From NCBI RefSeq assembly GCF_013408245.1, contig NZ_JACBYS010000002.1, positions 434,001 through 498,000 on the forward strand: 64,000 nucleotides of DNA, in the 5' to 3' direction. This stretch comes from Duganella sp. 1224 (GTDB taxonomy: Bacteria > Pseudomonadota > Gammaproteobacteria > Burkholderiales > Burkholderiaceae_D). Shown piece after piece: positions 1 to 8,466 of the stretch. Position 1 is the first letter of the stretch. Every line of letters starts with the position of its first letter. A program made the translations under genes and the position numbers. The notes under the pieces were generated by a model. The model did not search any database, was not told the origin of the DNA, and worked only from the letters and a program-made list of their open reading frames with translations.

Positions 1-1354
1 GCAGCAGACGGCGCAGCAGGCGCAGACCGATCAGCTACAGGCGGCCGACCAGCAGCGCGCGCAACTGGTGCAGGCGGCCACGCAGCAGGCCGACATCACG
101 CGGAACCAGCAGACGCAGGCCGCGCTGAACCAGCAAGCCCAACTCGACCAGACGCGCGCGGCGCAGCAACAGCAGTTACAGCAGACGGCGGCGCAGGTGC
201 AGAACGCGCAGCAGGCGCAGGCGGCCGAAGTGTCGGCGCTGCAGCAAACGCTGGCGCAAACGCGCGCCGCGCAAGACGCCGCCACCGAACAAGCGCGCCA
301 GGCTGGCCAGACGCAGACCACCGCCGCGCAGCAAGCAACGCAGAACGCGGCCGACCTGCAGAACGCCAACCCACTGCAACTCAGCACCCAGGCAGCCATC
401 CGCCAGGCCCAGCAAGCCGCCGAGACGCAAGCGCAGCAGACGCAAAATACCGCCAATACCCAGACGCAGCAGGCCGCGCAGATCAACGCGCAGCAAGCGC
501 AGCAGACCCAGGATGCCGCCGACGCGCAGGCCCAGCAAGCTGCCCAGACCAGCGCCCAACAAGCGCAGCAGACGCGCGATGCCGCCGACGCGCAGGCGCA
601 GCAGGCTGCGCAGACCAGTGCGCAGCAGGCGCAGGCTGCTGCGCAGGCCCAGACTGCCCGCCAGCAGGCCGGCGTTACCGTGACCAGCGCCACCAGCGCC
701 GCGCAGCAGGCGGCGCAGCAGGCCGTGGCCGCGCAGAACGCCGCTCAAAGCGTGCCGAATCTGCCGCCTAACGCCAGCTCAGCCCAGCAGGCCGAAACCG
801 CCCAGGCAGCGGCCGCGCAAGTGGCCATCGCCAACGCCGCCGCGCAGGCCGCCGCGGTGCAGGCGCAAGCCGCGCAAAACGCTGCCGACGCCATGGCAGC
901 ACAGAACGCCGCCGCCGTGGCCGCCGCCGCCCAGGCCCGTCTGGCGCAGAACAATACCAGCACCGCCGACGCCGCCACCACCGCCGCCAGCGTGGCAGCC
1001 CAGCAAGCCGCCGCCGCACAGGAAACCGCGGCCAGCCTGGCGGCCGCCAACGCCGCTGCTGCCGACGCCGCGCAACAAGCCGCGGCCGCCGCCAATGCCG
1101 CGCAGCAGGCCCAGGCCGCACAGGCCGCCGCCGAGCAAACCAGCGCCGCGCAACTGGCCGCCGCGCAAAACGCCGTCAACGCGCCTGCCGATCTGCGCTC
1201 GAACCCGGCGCTGGCGGCCGCCATTGCCGCCTACAACATCAACGACCTGGCCGGCAACAACGCCAACGCCGCCCGCGCCGCCACCGACGCCATCCCGCGC
1301 GTGGCCGCAGTCAACGCCACCACCGCCACCCGCAGCATCGGCAACGCGCCGTAA
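1..1354 (+). CDS. Gln/Ala-rich repeat protein, 5' end outside window
   Basis: The frame is open from base 2 to the TAA at 1352-1354 and has no start in the window, so the 5' end is missing. A GTG at 68 is only an internal codon. The product is almost entirely Gln and Ala with some Asn, Asp and Thr, predicted helical and coiled-coil-like, with no catalytic motif, membrane segment or signal visible in this part. Two near-identical 22-residue units (503-568 and 569-634, period 66 bp, containing DAADAQAQQAAQTSAQQAQ) show recent internal duplication. After about codon 400 the composition becomes less repetitive (DLRSNPALAAAIAAYNINDL). I do not recognise a family. It could be the tail of a large surface or scaffold protein. 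That this strand is the coding one rests on long openness, hydrophilic composition and a stop followed by non-coding repeats. Confidence 0.6.
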   Translation, partial: QQTAQQAQTDQLQAADQQRAQLVQAATQQADITRNQQTQAALNQQAQLDQTRAAQQQQLQQTAAQVQNAQQAQAAEVSALQQTLAQTRAAQDAATEQARQAGQTQTTAAQQATQNAADLQNANPLQLSTQAAIRQAQQAAETQAQQTQNTANTQTQQAAQINAQQAQQTQDAADAQAQQAAQTSAQQAQQTRDAADAQAQQAAQTSAQQAQAAAQAQTARQQAGVTVTSATSAAQQAAQQAVAAQNAAQSVPNLPPNASSAQQAETAQAAAAQVAIANAAAQAAAVQAQAAQNAADAMAAQNAAAVAAAAQARLAQNNTSTADAATTAASVAAQQAAAAQETAASLAAANAAAADAAQQAAAAANAAQQAQAAQAAAEQTSAAQLAAAQNAVNAPADLRSNPALAAAIAAYNINDLAGNNANAARAATDAIPRVAAVNATTATRSIGNAP

Positions 1355-1527
1355 GCTGCCGGGCACCCCGGACCCGGACCCGGTCCGCCGCCGAAGCCCG
1401 CCCTGCCCCGCCGGAGCCGGCGCCTCCCGCCGAAGCCCGCCTGCCCCACCGGAGCCTGCCCCGCCTGCCGACGCGCGATCCGCCCTACCCGGCGACGCGC
1501 GACCTGCCCACCGGAGCCGGCCCGGCC

Positions 1528-1628
1528 CCCGTCATCCCGGCGAAAGCCGGGATCCATGCGCCGCATGGATTGACTCGCCGTATGCACCGACACGCAGTAT
1601 GGATCCCGGCTTTCGCCGGGATGACGGG
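1528..1628. repeat. 30-bp perfect inverted repeat (REP-like hairpin, copy A)
   Basis: Arms 1528-1557 and 1599-1628 are exact reverse complements (core CATCCCGGCGAAAGCCGGGA), separated by a 41-base loop. Each arm is itself a small stem (CCCGGC gaaa GCCGGG). Relatives with the same arm plan lie at 41888-42055 and 46093-46213. The rest of the gap between the Gln/Ala protein and the binding-protein gene (1355-1812) is GC-rich, without a credible gene. Confidence 0.85.
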
Positions 1629-1690
1629 CCGGGCCCCGACCGACGCCGGGATGACGGGCCGGGCCCCGGCCTGTGCCGGGATGACGGGGC
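1621..1690. repeat. 30-bp tandem repeat, about 2.3 copies
   Basis: ATGACGGGCCGGGCCCC begins at 1621 and 1651, and a diverged copy begins at 1681, giving a strict 30-base period. The first unit is the end of the right arm of the inverted repeat, so the tandem array appears to have grown out of that hairpin. It lies about 120 bp upstream of the next gene. Confidence 0.7.
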
Positions 1691-1812
1691 GGGCGTGCCG
1701 CGGCCGGGCGCCGAATTAAATTCTGGCGACCACCGCTTTGCCGACCCAACTCGCACGATAATATGCTCCATTTTTAGCGATAATCACCGCACACCACCCA
1801 TCAGGAGATCGC

Positions 1813-2934
1813 ATGAAATTGAAGCACACCGCCGCCGCCCTGGCGCTGCTGACCGCCTTTGGCGCCCACGCCCAGGACACCATCATCAAAATCGGCCACA
1901 GCGGCCCGCTGTCCGGCGCCCAGGCCTTCGCCGGCAAGGACAACGAAAACGGCGCCCGCCTGGCGGTGGAGGAACTCAATGCCAAGCCCATCACCGTGGC
2001 CGGCAAAAAACTCAAGTTCGAACTGCTGTCCGAAGACGACCAGGGCGACCCCAAGGCCGGCATGGCCGCCGCCCAGAAACTGATCGACGCCGGCGCCCGC
2101 TACATCGTCGGCCCCTACAACTCCGGCGTCGCCATCCCCGCCTCGCGCGCCTACAACGACGCCGGCGCCCTGATCGCCAGCGTCGCCACCAATCCCAAGC
2201 TGACCCAGCAAGGATACAAGGGCGTCTACCGCGTCAACGCCAGCGACACCCAGCTCGGCTCGAAAATGGCGCTGTACGCCGCCAACGAACTGAAACTCAA
2301 AAACGTCGCCGTCATCGACGACCGCACCGCCTTCGGCCAGGGCTTGGCGGAAGAATTCAAGAAGCAGGCCAAGGCCTCCGGCATGACCGTGGCCGGCCAC
2401 GAGTTCACCAACGACAAGGCGTTCGACTTCACCGCCATCCTGACCAAGCTGAAAACCAGGAACGTCCAGGCCATCTTCTTCGGCGGCTACGCGCCGCAGG
2501 CGGCGCCGATGGCGCGCCAGATGAAACAGCTTGGCATCACCGCCAAACTGCTGGGCGGCGACACCATCTGTACCGCCGAAATGGGCAAGCTGGGCGGCGA
2601 CGCCGTCGGCGACAACGTGCTGTGCTCGCAAGGCGGCGCCATCCTCGACAAGGCCGCCACCGGCCCGGCCTTCAAGGCCAAGTTCAAGGCCCGTTTCAAG
2701 CAGGACGCCGACGTCTACGCCGCCGCCTACTACGACGCCGTCATGCTGTACGCGCAAGCCATGCAGAAGGCCAACTCGACCGACGCGCAAAAAGTCCAGC
2801 CCATCATCAGCGCCGGCTCCTACCAGGGCGTGGCCGGCACCTACGCCTTCGACGCCAAGGGCGACATGAAGCAGTCGCCGGTCACCATCTTCACCTTCAA
2901 GGCCGGCCAGCCGGTGGCGCTGACCAGCTATTAA
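1813..2934 (+). CDS. Branched-chain amino-acid type ABC transporter substrate-binding protein
   Basis: This is a 373-residue periplasmic binding protein of the LivJ/LivK (type I periplasmic binding) family. Residues 1-21 are a Sec signal ending AHAQ. The mature part begins DTIIKIGHSGPLSG and has the usual two-lobed order, with NGARLAVEELNA (about 47-58) and a DDQGDPKAGMAAAQKLI segment typical of the family. AGGAG at 1803-1807 sets the ATG at 1813. No permease or ATPase genes are adjacent, so the transporter partners lie elsewhere. The ligand (Leu/Ile/Val or another small amide or acid) cannot be told. Its last 38 bases overlap the convergent heme oxygenase gene. Confidence 0.9.
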   Translation: MKLKHTAAALALLTAFGAHAQDTIIKIGHSGPLSGAQAFAGKDNENGARLAVEELNAKPITVAGKKLKFELLSEDDQGDPKAGMAAAQKLIDAGARYIVGPYNSGVAIPASRAYNDAGALIASVATNPKLTQQGYKGVYRVNASDTQLGSKMALYAANELKLKNVAVIDDRTAFGQGLAEEFKKQAKASGMTVAGHEFTNDKAFDFTAILTKLKTRNVQAIFFGGYAPQAAPMARQMKQLGITAKLLGGDTICTAEMGKLGGDAVGDNVLCSQGGAILDKAATGPAFKAKFKARFKQDADVYAAAYYDAVMLYAQAMQKANSTDAQKVQPIISAGSYQGVAGTYAFDAKGDMKQSPVTIFTFKAGQPVALTSY

Positions 2935-3481
2935 GCAGCGCCAGCAGCCGGTCGAAGGCCTGCCGGGCGCCCGCGCAGGCCTGCTCGATCTGCGCCGGGG
3001 TCGTCACCTCGGCACGCAGCGCGGCCAGGAACGCCTGCCAGCGCGGCCCCGGCGGGCCGTCGCCGCGCAGATAATCCAGCGGATGCGGCGCCAGCCGCTC
3101 CGCCAGCCGCTTGTACAGCACCGCCCCGCCCAGTTGCGAGCCCTCGATCACGTACGCCACGCCCCAGCGCCAGGCGGCGTCGTCCTGCGCCGGCCACGGC
3201 AGCGCGGCCAGCGGCGGCGGCGGCGGCAGGCCGGCCAGCGCGGCGTCCGCCAGATCGGCGTGCAGCCGCGCCAGGTGGTCGCGCATCGGCAGCGCGCCTT
3301 GCGGGCCGTCGGCGTGCCGCGCCAGCGCCGCCTGCAGCGGCGCCAGCCATGCCGCCAGCAACGCCAGATGATCGCGGTAGGCGCGCAGGTCCGGCGCCGG
3401 CGCGGCCAGCGGCGTGCGCGTGTCCAGCTCGGCGTGACGGGCGGCGGTGGCGGCGCGCAAGACGGTCAAGACATCCAACAT
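2897..3481 (-). CDS. bphO: Biliverdin-producing heme oxygenase
   Basis: The protein belongs to the bacterial heme oxygenase family (BphO/HmuO/PigA fold): it opens heme to biliverdin, CO and iron. The proximal histidine is in RHAELD (H16 from ATG 3481), and the distal-helix glycines are in YVIEGSQLGG. At 194 residues it is of normal length. ATG 3481 is preferred because GGGGA lies just upstream; TTG 3502 and ATG 3499 are in frame but have no ribosome site. The gene sits about 2.2 kb from a bacteriophytochrome and is separated from it by a hybrid kinase and a response regulator. The expected role is therefore making the biliverdin chromophore. The 3' end overlaps the convergent binding-protein gene by 38 bases. 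Confidence 0.88.
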   Translation of the reverse strand: MLDVLTVLRAATAARHAELDTRTPLAAPAPDLRAYRDHLALLAAWLAPLQAALARHADGPQGALPMRDHLARLHADLADAALAGLPPPPPLAALPWPAQDDAAWRWGVAYVIEGSQLGGAVLYKRLAERLAPHPLDYLRGDGPPGPRWQAFLAALRAEVTTPAQIEQACAGARQAFDRLLALLNSWSAPPAGRP

Positions 3482-3601
3482 ATTCCCCAAATTCAACATC
3501 AATAGATAATTTTACACAGCCCGGCCCGCGCACGGTACGTCATGGTACATTCACCAGCCGTCCGCTCAGGTAAAATTTAACCATCCTTATTTGTCGCGCC
3601 C

Positions 3602-5236
3602 ATGAACCATACCCACTCGCCCCACTGCTCCGTGCTGCTGCTTGACGACGAAGCCATGGCCGAAGACCTGATCGGCTACCGCCTGTCGCGCCTGGATGAC
3701 ATGCGCCTGCACTACGACAGCCGCGCCGAACTGGCCGTGCAGCTGTGCCAGCAAAGCCAGGCCAACGTCGTGCTGGTCGACCTGCGCATGCCGGGCCCGG
3801 ACGGTTTTGACGTCATCAGCATGCTGCGCGCCGACCCGGCCACCGAGCATGTGCCCATCATTTTGCTGTCGAGCGAGGACAACGCCGACATCAAGGCCCG
3901 CGCCTTCCAGCTGGGCGCCAACGACTACCTGGTCAAGTGGCCCGAGGCGCGCGAGCTGGAGGCGCGCATCCGCTACCACTGCGCGGCCCACCAGGCGCGC
4001 GTGCAGCGCGACGCCGCGTTCGCCGAACTGCGCCAGCGCGAGGAGGAACTGCGCGCCAGCCAGGCCGCGCTGCACCAGTCACAGAAGATGGAGGCCATCG
4101 GCCAGCTGACCGGCGGCGTGGCGCACGACTTCAATAACGTGTTGCAGGTCATCGGCGGCAACCTGCAGCTGGTCAAGATGATCGGCGGCGTCAACGCCCA
4201 GGGCATGGCGCGCATCGACAACGCCCTCAACGGCGTCGAGCGCGGCGCCCGCCTGGCGGCCCACCTGCTGGCCTTCGCGCGGCGGCAGCCGCTGCAGGCG
4301 GCGGTGGTGGCGCTGGCACCGCTGCTGGCCAATATGGACGACATGCTGCGCCGCGTGCTGGGCGCGCGCGCGCTGGTGGTCACCGACCTGGCGCCGCAGC
4401 TGTGGCATACCGAGGTCGACGTCGGCCAGCTCAACAACGTGATCCTCAATCTGGCCATCAACGCCCGCGACGCCATGCACGGCGACGGCACGCTGACCAT
4501 CCGCGCGCGCAACCTGCCGACCGGCGCGCCGCTGCCGGACAACCACGGCCCCAGCCGCTGCGACTATGTGCTGATCGAAATCGCCGACACCGGCGCCGGC
4601 ATGCCGCCGGAGGTGCTGCAGCGCGCCTTCGAGCCGTTCTTCACCACCAAGCCGACCGGCCAGGGCACCGGCCTCGGCCTGAGCATGGCGTATGGCTTCG
4701 TCAAGCAGTCGGGCGGCGAGATCGCGCTGCAAAGCGAAGTCGGCAAAGGCACCTGCGTGCAGATCTACCTGCCGCGCAGCCACGGCGCGCCGGCGGCGGC
4801 GCTGGCCAGCGAGGCGCCGGCGCTGAGCCGCGGCGTCGAGACCATCCTGGTGGTGGAGGACGAGGACGACGTGCGCGCCGCCACCGCCGACCTGCTGGCG
4901 GCGCTGGGCTACGAGGTGCTGAGCAGCGCCAACGCCGAACACGCCGCCCACCTGATCGAGGACGGCGCCCATATCGACCTGCTGTTCACCGACGTCATCA
5001 TGCCGGGCCGCGTCAGCAGCCTGGAGTTGAGCGAGCTGGTCAAGCGCAAGCTGCCGCGCGCGCAGATCCTGTTCACCTCGGGCTATGCGGAAGGGGTGCT
5101 GGCGCACGACGGCAAGCTGCCGGCCGGCGTCCATCTGCTGCACAAGCCGTACACGGCCGAAACGCTCAGCGCGCGCATCCGCCACCTGCTGCGGCGCGGC
5201 GCGGCAGCGCCGGCGTCCGCCTCTACTGCGGCTTGA
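3602..5236 (+). CDS. Hybrid sensor kinase: receiver-HisKA-HATPase-receiver
   Basis: The 544 residues are laid out as an N-terminal receiver (about 8-125, phospho-acceptor Asp in VVLVDLRMPG), a short coiled linker (REEELRASQAAL), a dimerisation/phosphorylation domain with H175 in GGVAHDFNN, an ATPase domain (N box NLAINARDAM, G boxes DTGAGMPPE and GQGTGLGLSM) and a C-terminal receiver (Asp in LLFTDVIMPG). There is no membrane segment or sensor domain, so the N-terminal receiver is the probable input. It is divergent from bphO across 120 bp and convergent with the Rcp1-like regulator, which it overlaps by 14 bases. Placement between bphO and bphP suggests work in the light-sensing pathway, perhaps receiving phosphate from the phytochrome. 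That is inference. Confidence 0.9.
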   Translation: MNHTHSPHCSVLLLDDEAMAEDLIGYRLSRLDDMRLHYDSRAELAVQLCQQSQANVVLVDLRMPGPDGFDVISMLRADPATEHVPIILLSSEDNADIKARAFQLGANDYLVKWPEARELEARIRYHCAAHQARVQRDAAFAELRQREEELRASQAALHQSQKMEAIGQLTGGVAHDFNNVLQVIGGNLQLVKMIGGVNAQGMARIDNALNGVERGARLAAHLLAFARRQPLQAAVVALAPLLANMDDMLRRVLGARALVVTDLAPQLWHTEVDVGQLNNVILNLAINARDAMHGDGTLTIRARNLPTGAPLPDNHGPSRCDYVLIEIADTGAGMPPEVLQRAFEPFFTTKPTGQGTGLGLSMAYGFVKQSGGEIALQSEVGKGTCVQIYLPRSHGAPAAALASEAPALSRGVETILVVEDEDDVRAATADLLAALGYEVLSSANAEHAAHLIEDGAHIDLLFTDVIMPGRVSSLELSELVKRKLPRAQILFTSGYAEGVLAHDGKLPAGVHLLHKPYTAETLSARIRHLLRRGAAAPASASTAA

Positions 5237-5678
5237 TGTAGCGCTGCGACCCTGGCGGCGGCTCGTTGAGCACCGCCCAGAAGATGCCGAGGTCGGCGAT
5301 GGCGCGCACGAACTCGGTGAAGTCGACCGGCTTGACCACGTAGGCGTTCACGCCCAGCTCGTAGCTGCGCACCAGGTCCTGTTCTTCCTTGGACGAGGTC
5401 AGCATCACCACCGGGATGCTTTTCAGGCTGGCCGAGTTGCGGATGTCGGCCAGCACTTCCAGGCCGTCCACCTTGGGCAGCTTCAGGTCCAGCAGCACCA
5501 CCGCCGGATTGCCCTGCTCGCGCGTGGCGTAGGCGCCGCGCGCGTGCAGGTAGTCGAGCGCCTCGGCGCCGTCGCGCACCACGATCACCTCGTTGGCGAG
5601 CTGGCTGCGCTCCAGCGCGATCAGCGTCAGTTCCAGATCGTTCGGGTTGTCTTCCACCAGAAGGATGGGCTTTAACAT
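5223..5678 (-). CDS. Rcp1-like single-domain response regulator
   Basis: This is a stand-alone receiver of 151 residues with no output domain. It has the acidic pair in LLVEDNPNDLELT, phospho-acceptor Asp in VVLLDLKLPKVDG, Thr in VVMLTSS and Lys in YVVKPVDF. The NPNDLELT start and long C-terminal helix are typical of Rcp1/BphR regulators paired with bacteriophytochromes. ATG 5678 follows the stop of the phytochrome gene by 8 bases with a GAGAAAG site, so the two are almost certainly co-transcribed and this is the cognate phosphate acceptor. TTG 5690 is an in-frame but less likely start. The 3' end overlaps the convergent hybrid kinase by 14 bases. Confidence 0.92.
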   Translation of the reverse strand: MLKPILLVEDNPNDLELTLIALERSQLANEVIVVRDGAEALDYLHARGAYATREQGNPAVVLLDLKLPKVDGLEVLADIRNSASLKSIPVVMLTSSKEEQDLVRSYELGVNAYVVKPVDFTEFVRAIADLGIFWAVLNEPPPGSQRYIKPQ

Positions 5679-5686
5679 AGTCTTTC

Positions 5687-7909
5687 TCAATCAGTCTTGG
5701 GCAGGGCAAACGAAAAAGTCGCGCCCTCTCCCGGCACGGAGTTGGCCCAGACGCGGCCGCCATGGCGCTCGACGATGCGGCGCACATTGGCCAGGCCGAT
5801 GCCGGTGCCATGAAAATCTTCCATGCGGTGCAGGCGCTGGAATACGCCAAACAGCTTGTGCGCGTATTCCATGTTGAAGCCGACACCATTGTCGGCCACG
5901 TGAAACACGGTCTCGCCCGGCAGCTGCTCGCTGCTGATGCGGATCACCGCCGGATCGCTCTTGCCGGTGAACTTGACCGCGTTCGACAGCAGATTATACA
6001 GCGCCAGCTGGAGGAAGGCCGGATCGGCGGTGACCTCCGGCAGCGGCGCGACGATCCACTCGACCCGGTGCGGCGGCAGGTCCGGCGCCAGCTTGTCGAT
6101 GACGCCGCGCACCAGGTCGTCCATGCGCACGCGGACCGGCCGCAGCGCCGCCCGTCCCATCTGCGAAAAACTCAGCAGGTCGTCGACCAGCTTGCCGGCC
6201 AGCCGCGCGGCATCCTTGATGTTGGCCAGGAAGCGCTGGCGCCGTTCGGGGTTGTCGCTGCCGGCGGTTTCCATCAGCAGGTCGGAGAAGCCGACGATGT
6301 GGCGCAGCGGCGCGCGCAGATCGTGCGACACCGAGTACGAGAACGCCTCGAGCTCCTTGTTGGCGCGGCCCAGCTCCTCGGCCAGGTCGGCCATCTGCTC
6401 GGCGCGCTCGAGCGCGATGCCCAGCAGCGCGGTGCGGAACTCCAGCGCCAGCTCGACCTCGCCCTCGCGCCACGGCGTGCTGGTGCCGTGCACCGTCTCG
6501 CGCCAGATCTGGAAGCTGGTGCGCGGCGACAGCTGGCCGCTGCGCGTGGCCTGCTTGTCGTCGGGCCGCCCGGCCCAGTCGATCTGCACCACGTGCTCGG
6601 GCCGGAACCACAGCAGGTAATGCGGGTGGATGCGCGAAATCTGCATTGCCAGCAGGCCGCTGGCGCTGTCGGTGTAGGCCGCCGCCGGCGCGTAGCGGGA
6701 CGACAAGTGGGCGCTGTGGAACACGTCGCCGTGGATCTGCTGGCCCAGCCAGCCGGCCAGCGCGCGGATCTGCGCATCGGACGGCGTGTCGCCGAAGGTG
6801 ATCAGGCGCTCGCCGATGACGATGGCAACACCGCCGGCGCGCGCGAAGTGCAGCAACTCCGGCAGCACGCTGCGCAAATTCTCGATGAAGTCGGCGCCCT
6901 GGGTCAGGCCACCGAGGATGCGCACCATCGAGCGCCGCACGTCGAGGCGGAACGCCAGCTCGTCGGCGTCGCTGCGGTTCTTGATGTGCAGCGCCAGGAT
7001 CTGGCCGATCTGTTCGCACACCGTGCGCTGGTGGAAGCTGAGCGGGCGCGGCGCGGCGTGGTGGCAGGAGATCAGCCCCCACAGCTTGCCCTTGACCACC
7101 AGCGACACCGACATCGACGCCAGCGTGCCCATGTTGCGCATGTATTGCAGGTGCACCGGCGACACGCTGCGCAGCGCGGCGAACGACAGGTCGCTGGGCT
7201 GGCCGGTCAGCGGATGCAGCGGCGGCAGCAGCGCCGCCGGCGTGTAGTTGGCGTCCTGGATCAGGCGCACGCGGTTGGCCACGTACAGCTCGCGCGCCTG
7301 GCGCGGGATGTCGCTGGCCGGGAAGCGCTGGCCCAGGTAGCTGTCGTAGCCCTCGGCCAGGCATTCGGCCAGCACCGTGCCGTGGCCCTGGTCGTCGAAG
7401 GAATACACCATCACGCGGCCGAAGCCGGTCAGCGCGCGGATGTCGGCGGCGGCCAGCCGGCTCAGTTCCTCGATCGAATCGGCGTCGGTGATCTTGTTGA
7501 GGAAATCGCCCAGCAGCGGATACAGTTGCAGCAAGTCGGCGCCGTAGCTGCCGCGCGTGGGTTCGAATTCGAGGATGTGCAGGCCATCCCAGGCGTGCGC
7601 CAGCACGTCGAACGGCTGATCGCGCAGGCTGATGGTGGCCAGATGCGCCGGGCGCTCGCGCAGGCGGTCGGGCGCCAGTTGCGGCGCCAGCGCGGCGGCG
7701 TTGTCGGCGCCGATGACCCGCGCCAGCGGCTGGCCCAGCGCCGCCGCCGGCGCCACGCCGGTGAAGGCCGCCAGATTGTCGCTGACCTGCAGCACCGTGC
7801 CGGCGCCCTCCAGCGCCAGCAGAAAACCGTGCGGCTGCACCCCGCCCGGCGTGCGGATCGGTTCGCGCTCGCAGCTGGTGAGGTCGATGGCAGTGCTATC
7901 CTGGGGCAT
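5687..7909 (-). CDS. bphP: Bacteriophytochrome histidine kinase (PAS-GAF-PHY-HisKA-HATPase)
   Basis: A 740-residue soluble red/far-red photoreceptor. C13 in TSCEREPIRTPG is the biliverdin-linking cysteine of bacterial phytochromes, followed by GGVQPHGFLLALE (PAS). The GAF domain carries the PASDIPRQARELY chromophore-pocket motif and the PHY domain has the tongue motif PRTSFQIWRE. H528 in YSVSHDLRAPLRH is the phosphorylation site, followed by the ATPase N box (LLSNAVKFT) and G box (DNGVGFNMEY, GTGIGLANV). All key residues seem present, so it should bind biliverdin from BphO and signal to the regulator 8 bp downstream. Start ATG 7909 fits the known distance to the conserved Cys, although no clear ribosome site is visible. 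Confidence 0.95.
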   Translation of the reverse strand: MPQDSTAIDLTSCEREPIRTPGGVQPHGFLLALEGAGTVLQVSDNLAAFTGVAPAAALGQPLARVIGADNAAALAPQLAPDRLRERPAHLATISLRDQPFDVLAHAWDGLHILEFEPTRGSYGADLLQLYPLLGDFLNKITDADSIEELSRLAAADIRALTGFGRVMVYSFDDQGHGTVLAECLAEGYDSYLGQRFPASDIPRQARELYVANRVRLIQDANYTPAALLPPLHPLTGQPSDLSFAALRSVSPVHLQYMRNMGTLASMSVSLVVKGKLWGLISCHHAAPRPLSFHQRTVCEQIGQILALHIKNRSDADELAFRLDVRRSMVRILGGLTQGADFIENLRSVLPELLHFARAGGVAIVIGERLITFGDTPSDAQIRALAGWLGQQIHGDVFHSAHLSSRYAPAAAYTDSASGLLAMQISRIHPHYLLWFRPEHVVQIDWAGRPDDKQATRSGQLSPRTSFQIWRETVHGTSTPWREGEVELALEFRTALLGIALERAEQMADLAEELGRANKELEAFSYSVSHDLRAPLRHIVGFSDLLMETAGSDNPERRQRFLANIKDAARLAGKLVDDLLSFSQMGRAALRPVRVRMDDLVRGVIDKLAPDLPPHRVEWIVAPLPEVTADPAFLQLALYNLLSNAVKFTGKSDPAVIRISSEQLPGETVFHVADNGVGFNMEYAHKLFGVFQRLHRMEDFHGTGIGLANVRRIVERHGGRVWANSVPGEGATFSFALPKTD

Positions 7910-7980
7910 GGTGCGGACGGAAAAATCCTAAACTAACAGGCCTGCATCATACCAAGTTCTGCCGTGGTGGGACGCACAAA

Positions 7981-8466
7981 TCAATCCAGTTTCAATTCCC
8001 AGTAGCCGACGTCGATCCAGCGCTCGAACTTGCGCCCCACCTCGCTGAAATGCGCGACCTTGACGAAGCCAAGGCGCTCGTGCAGCGCCACGCTGGCCGG
8101 ATTGGGCTGGGCGATGCCGCCGATGGCCAGGTGGACGCCGCGCGCGCGCAATGCGTCCAGCAGCGCCGTGTACAGCGCGCTGCCGATGCCCTGGCCGCCG
8201 CGCCCCTGCTCGACGTAGACGCTGGTTTCGGCGGAAAAGCGGTAGGCGCTGCGCACCCGCCACCGGGTGGCGTAGGCGTAGCCGGTGACGCGGCCGTGGT
8301 CCTCGCGCACCAGCCATGGCAGGATGGCGCCGAGATCGCGGATGCGCTGCGCCATCTCGTCCACCGTCACCGCGCGCTCCTCGAAGCTGATGGTGGTGGT
8401 GGCGACGTAGTGGTTGTAGATGGCGGCGATGGCGCCGGCATCGTCCGGCGTGGCGGGACGGATCAT
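7981..8466 (-). CDS. GNAT acetyltransferase, phosphinothricin-type
   Basis: The 161-residue protein has the GNAT fold of the Pat/Bar (phosphinothricin or methionine-sulfoximine acetyltransferase) group: MIRPATPDDAGAIAAIYNHYV start, SFEE, the acetyl-CoA loop QGRGGQGIGSAL and the late ALHERLGFVKVAHF. It would transfer acetyl from acetyl-CoA to a small amino compound; the true substrate is unknown. The ATG at 8466 shares one base with the TGA of the TetR gene (TGATG), so the pair is translationally coupled and probably regulated by that TetR. Confidence 0.85.
   Translation of the reverse strand: MIRPATPDDAGAIAAIYNHYVATTTISFEERAVTVDEMAQRIRDLGAILPWLVREDHGRVTGYAYATRWRVRSAYRFSAETSVYVEQGRGGQGIGSALYTALLDALRARGVHLAIGGIAQPNPASVALHERLGFVKVAHFSEVGRKFERWIDVGYWELKLD

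Noticed and set aside
1528..1690. Possible CRISPR array
   Set aside because: There are only two inverted arms and a short tandem array with no regular spacers; no cas gene is in the window.
1738..1764. TTGCCG and TAATAT as a promoter for the binding-protein gene
   Set aside because: The spacing is 15 bases or less and both boxes are poor; I could not choose a credible pair.
1095..3074. A 659-codon plus-strand frame through the repeat region and binding-protein gene
   Set aside because: It is Pro/Arg-rich with no motif and overlaps two better-supported coding frames and the inverted repeat.
4402..5241. A second plus-strand frame inside the hybrid kinase gene
   Set aside because: It is an Arg-rich shifted reading of the same DNA; kinase motifs are in the other frame.
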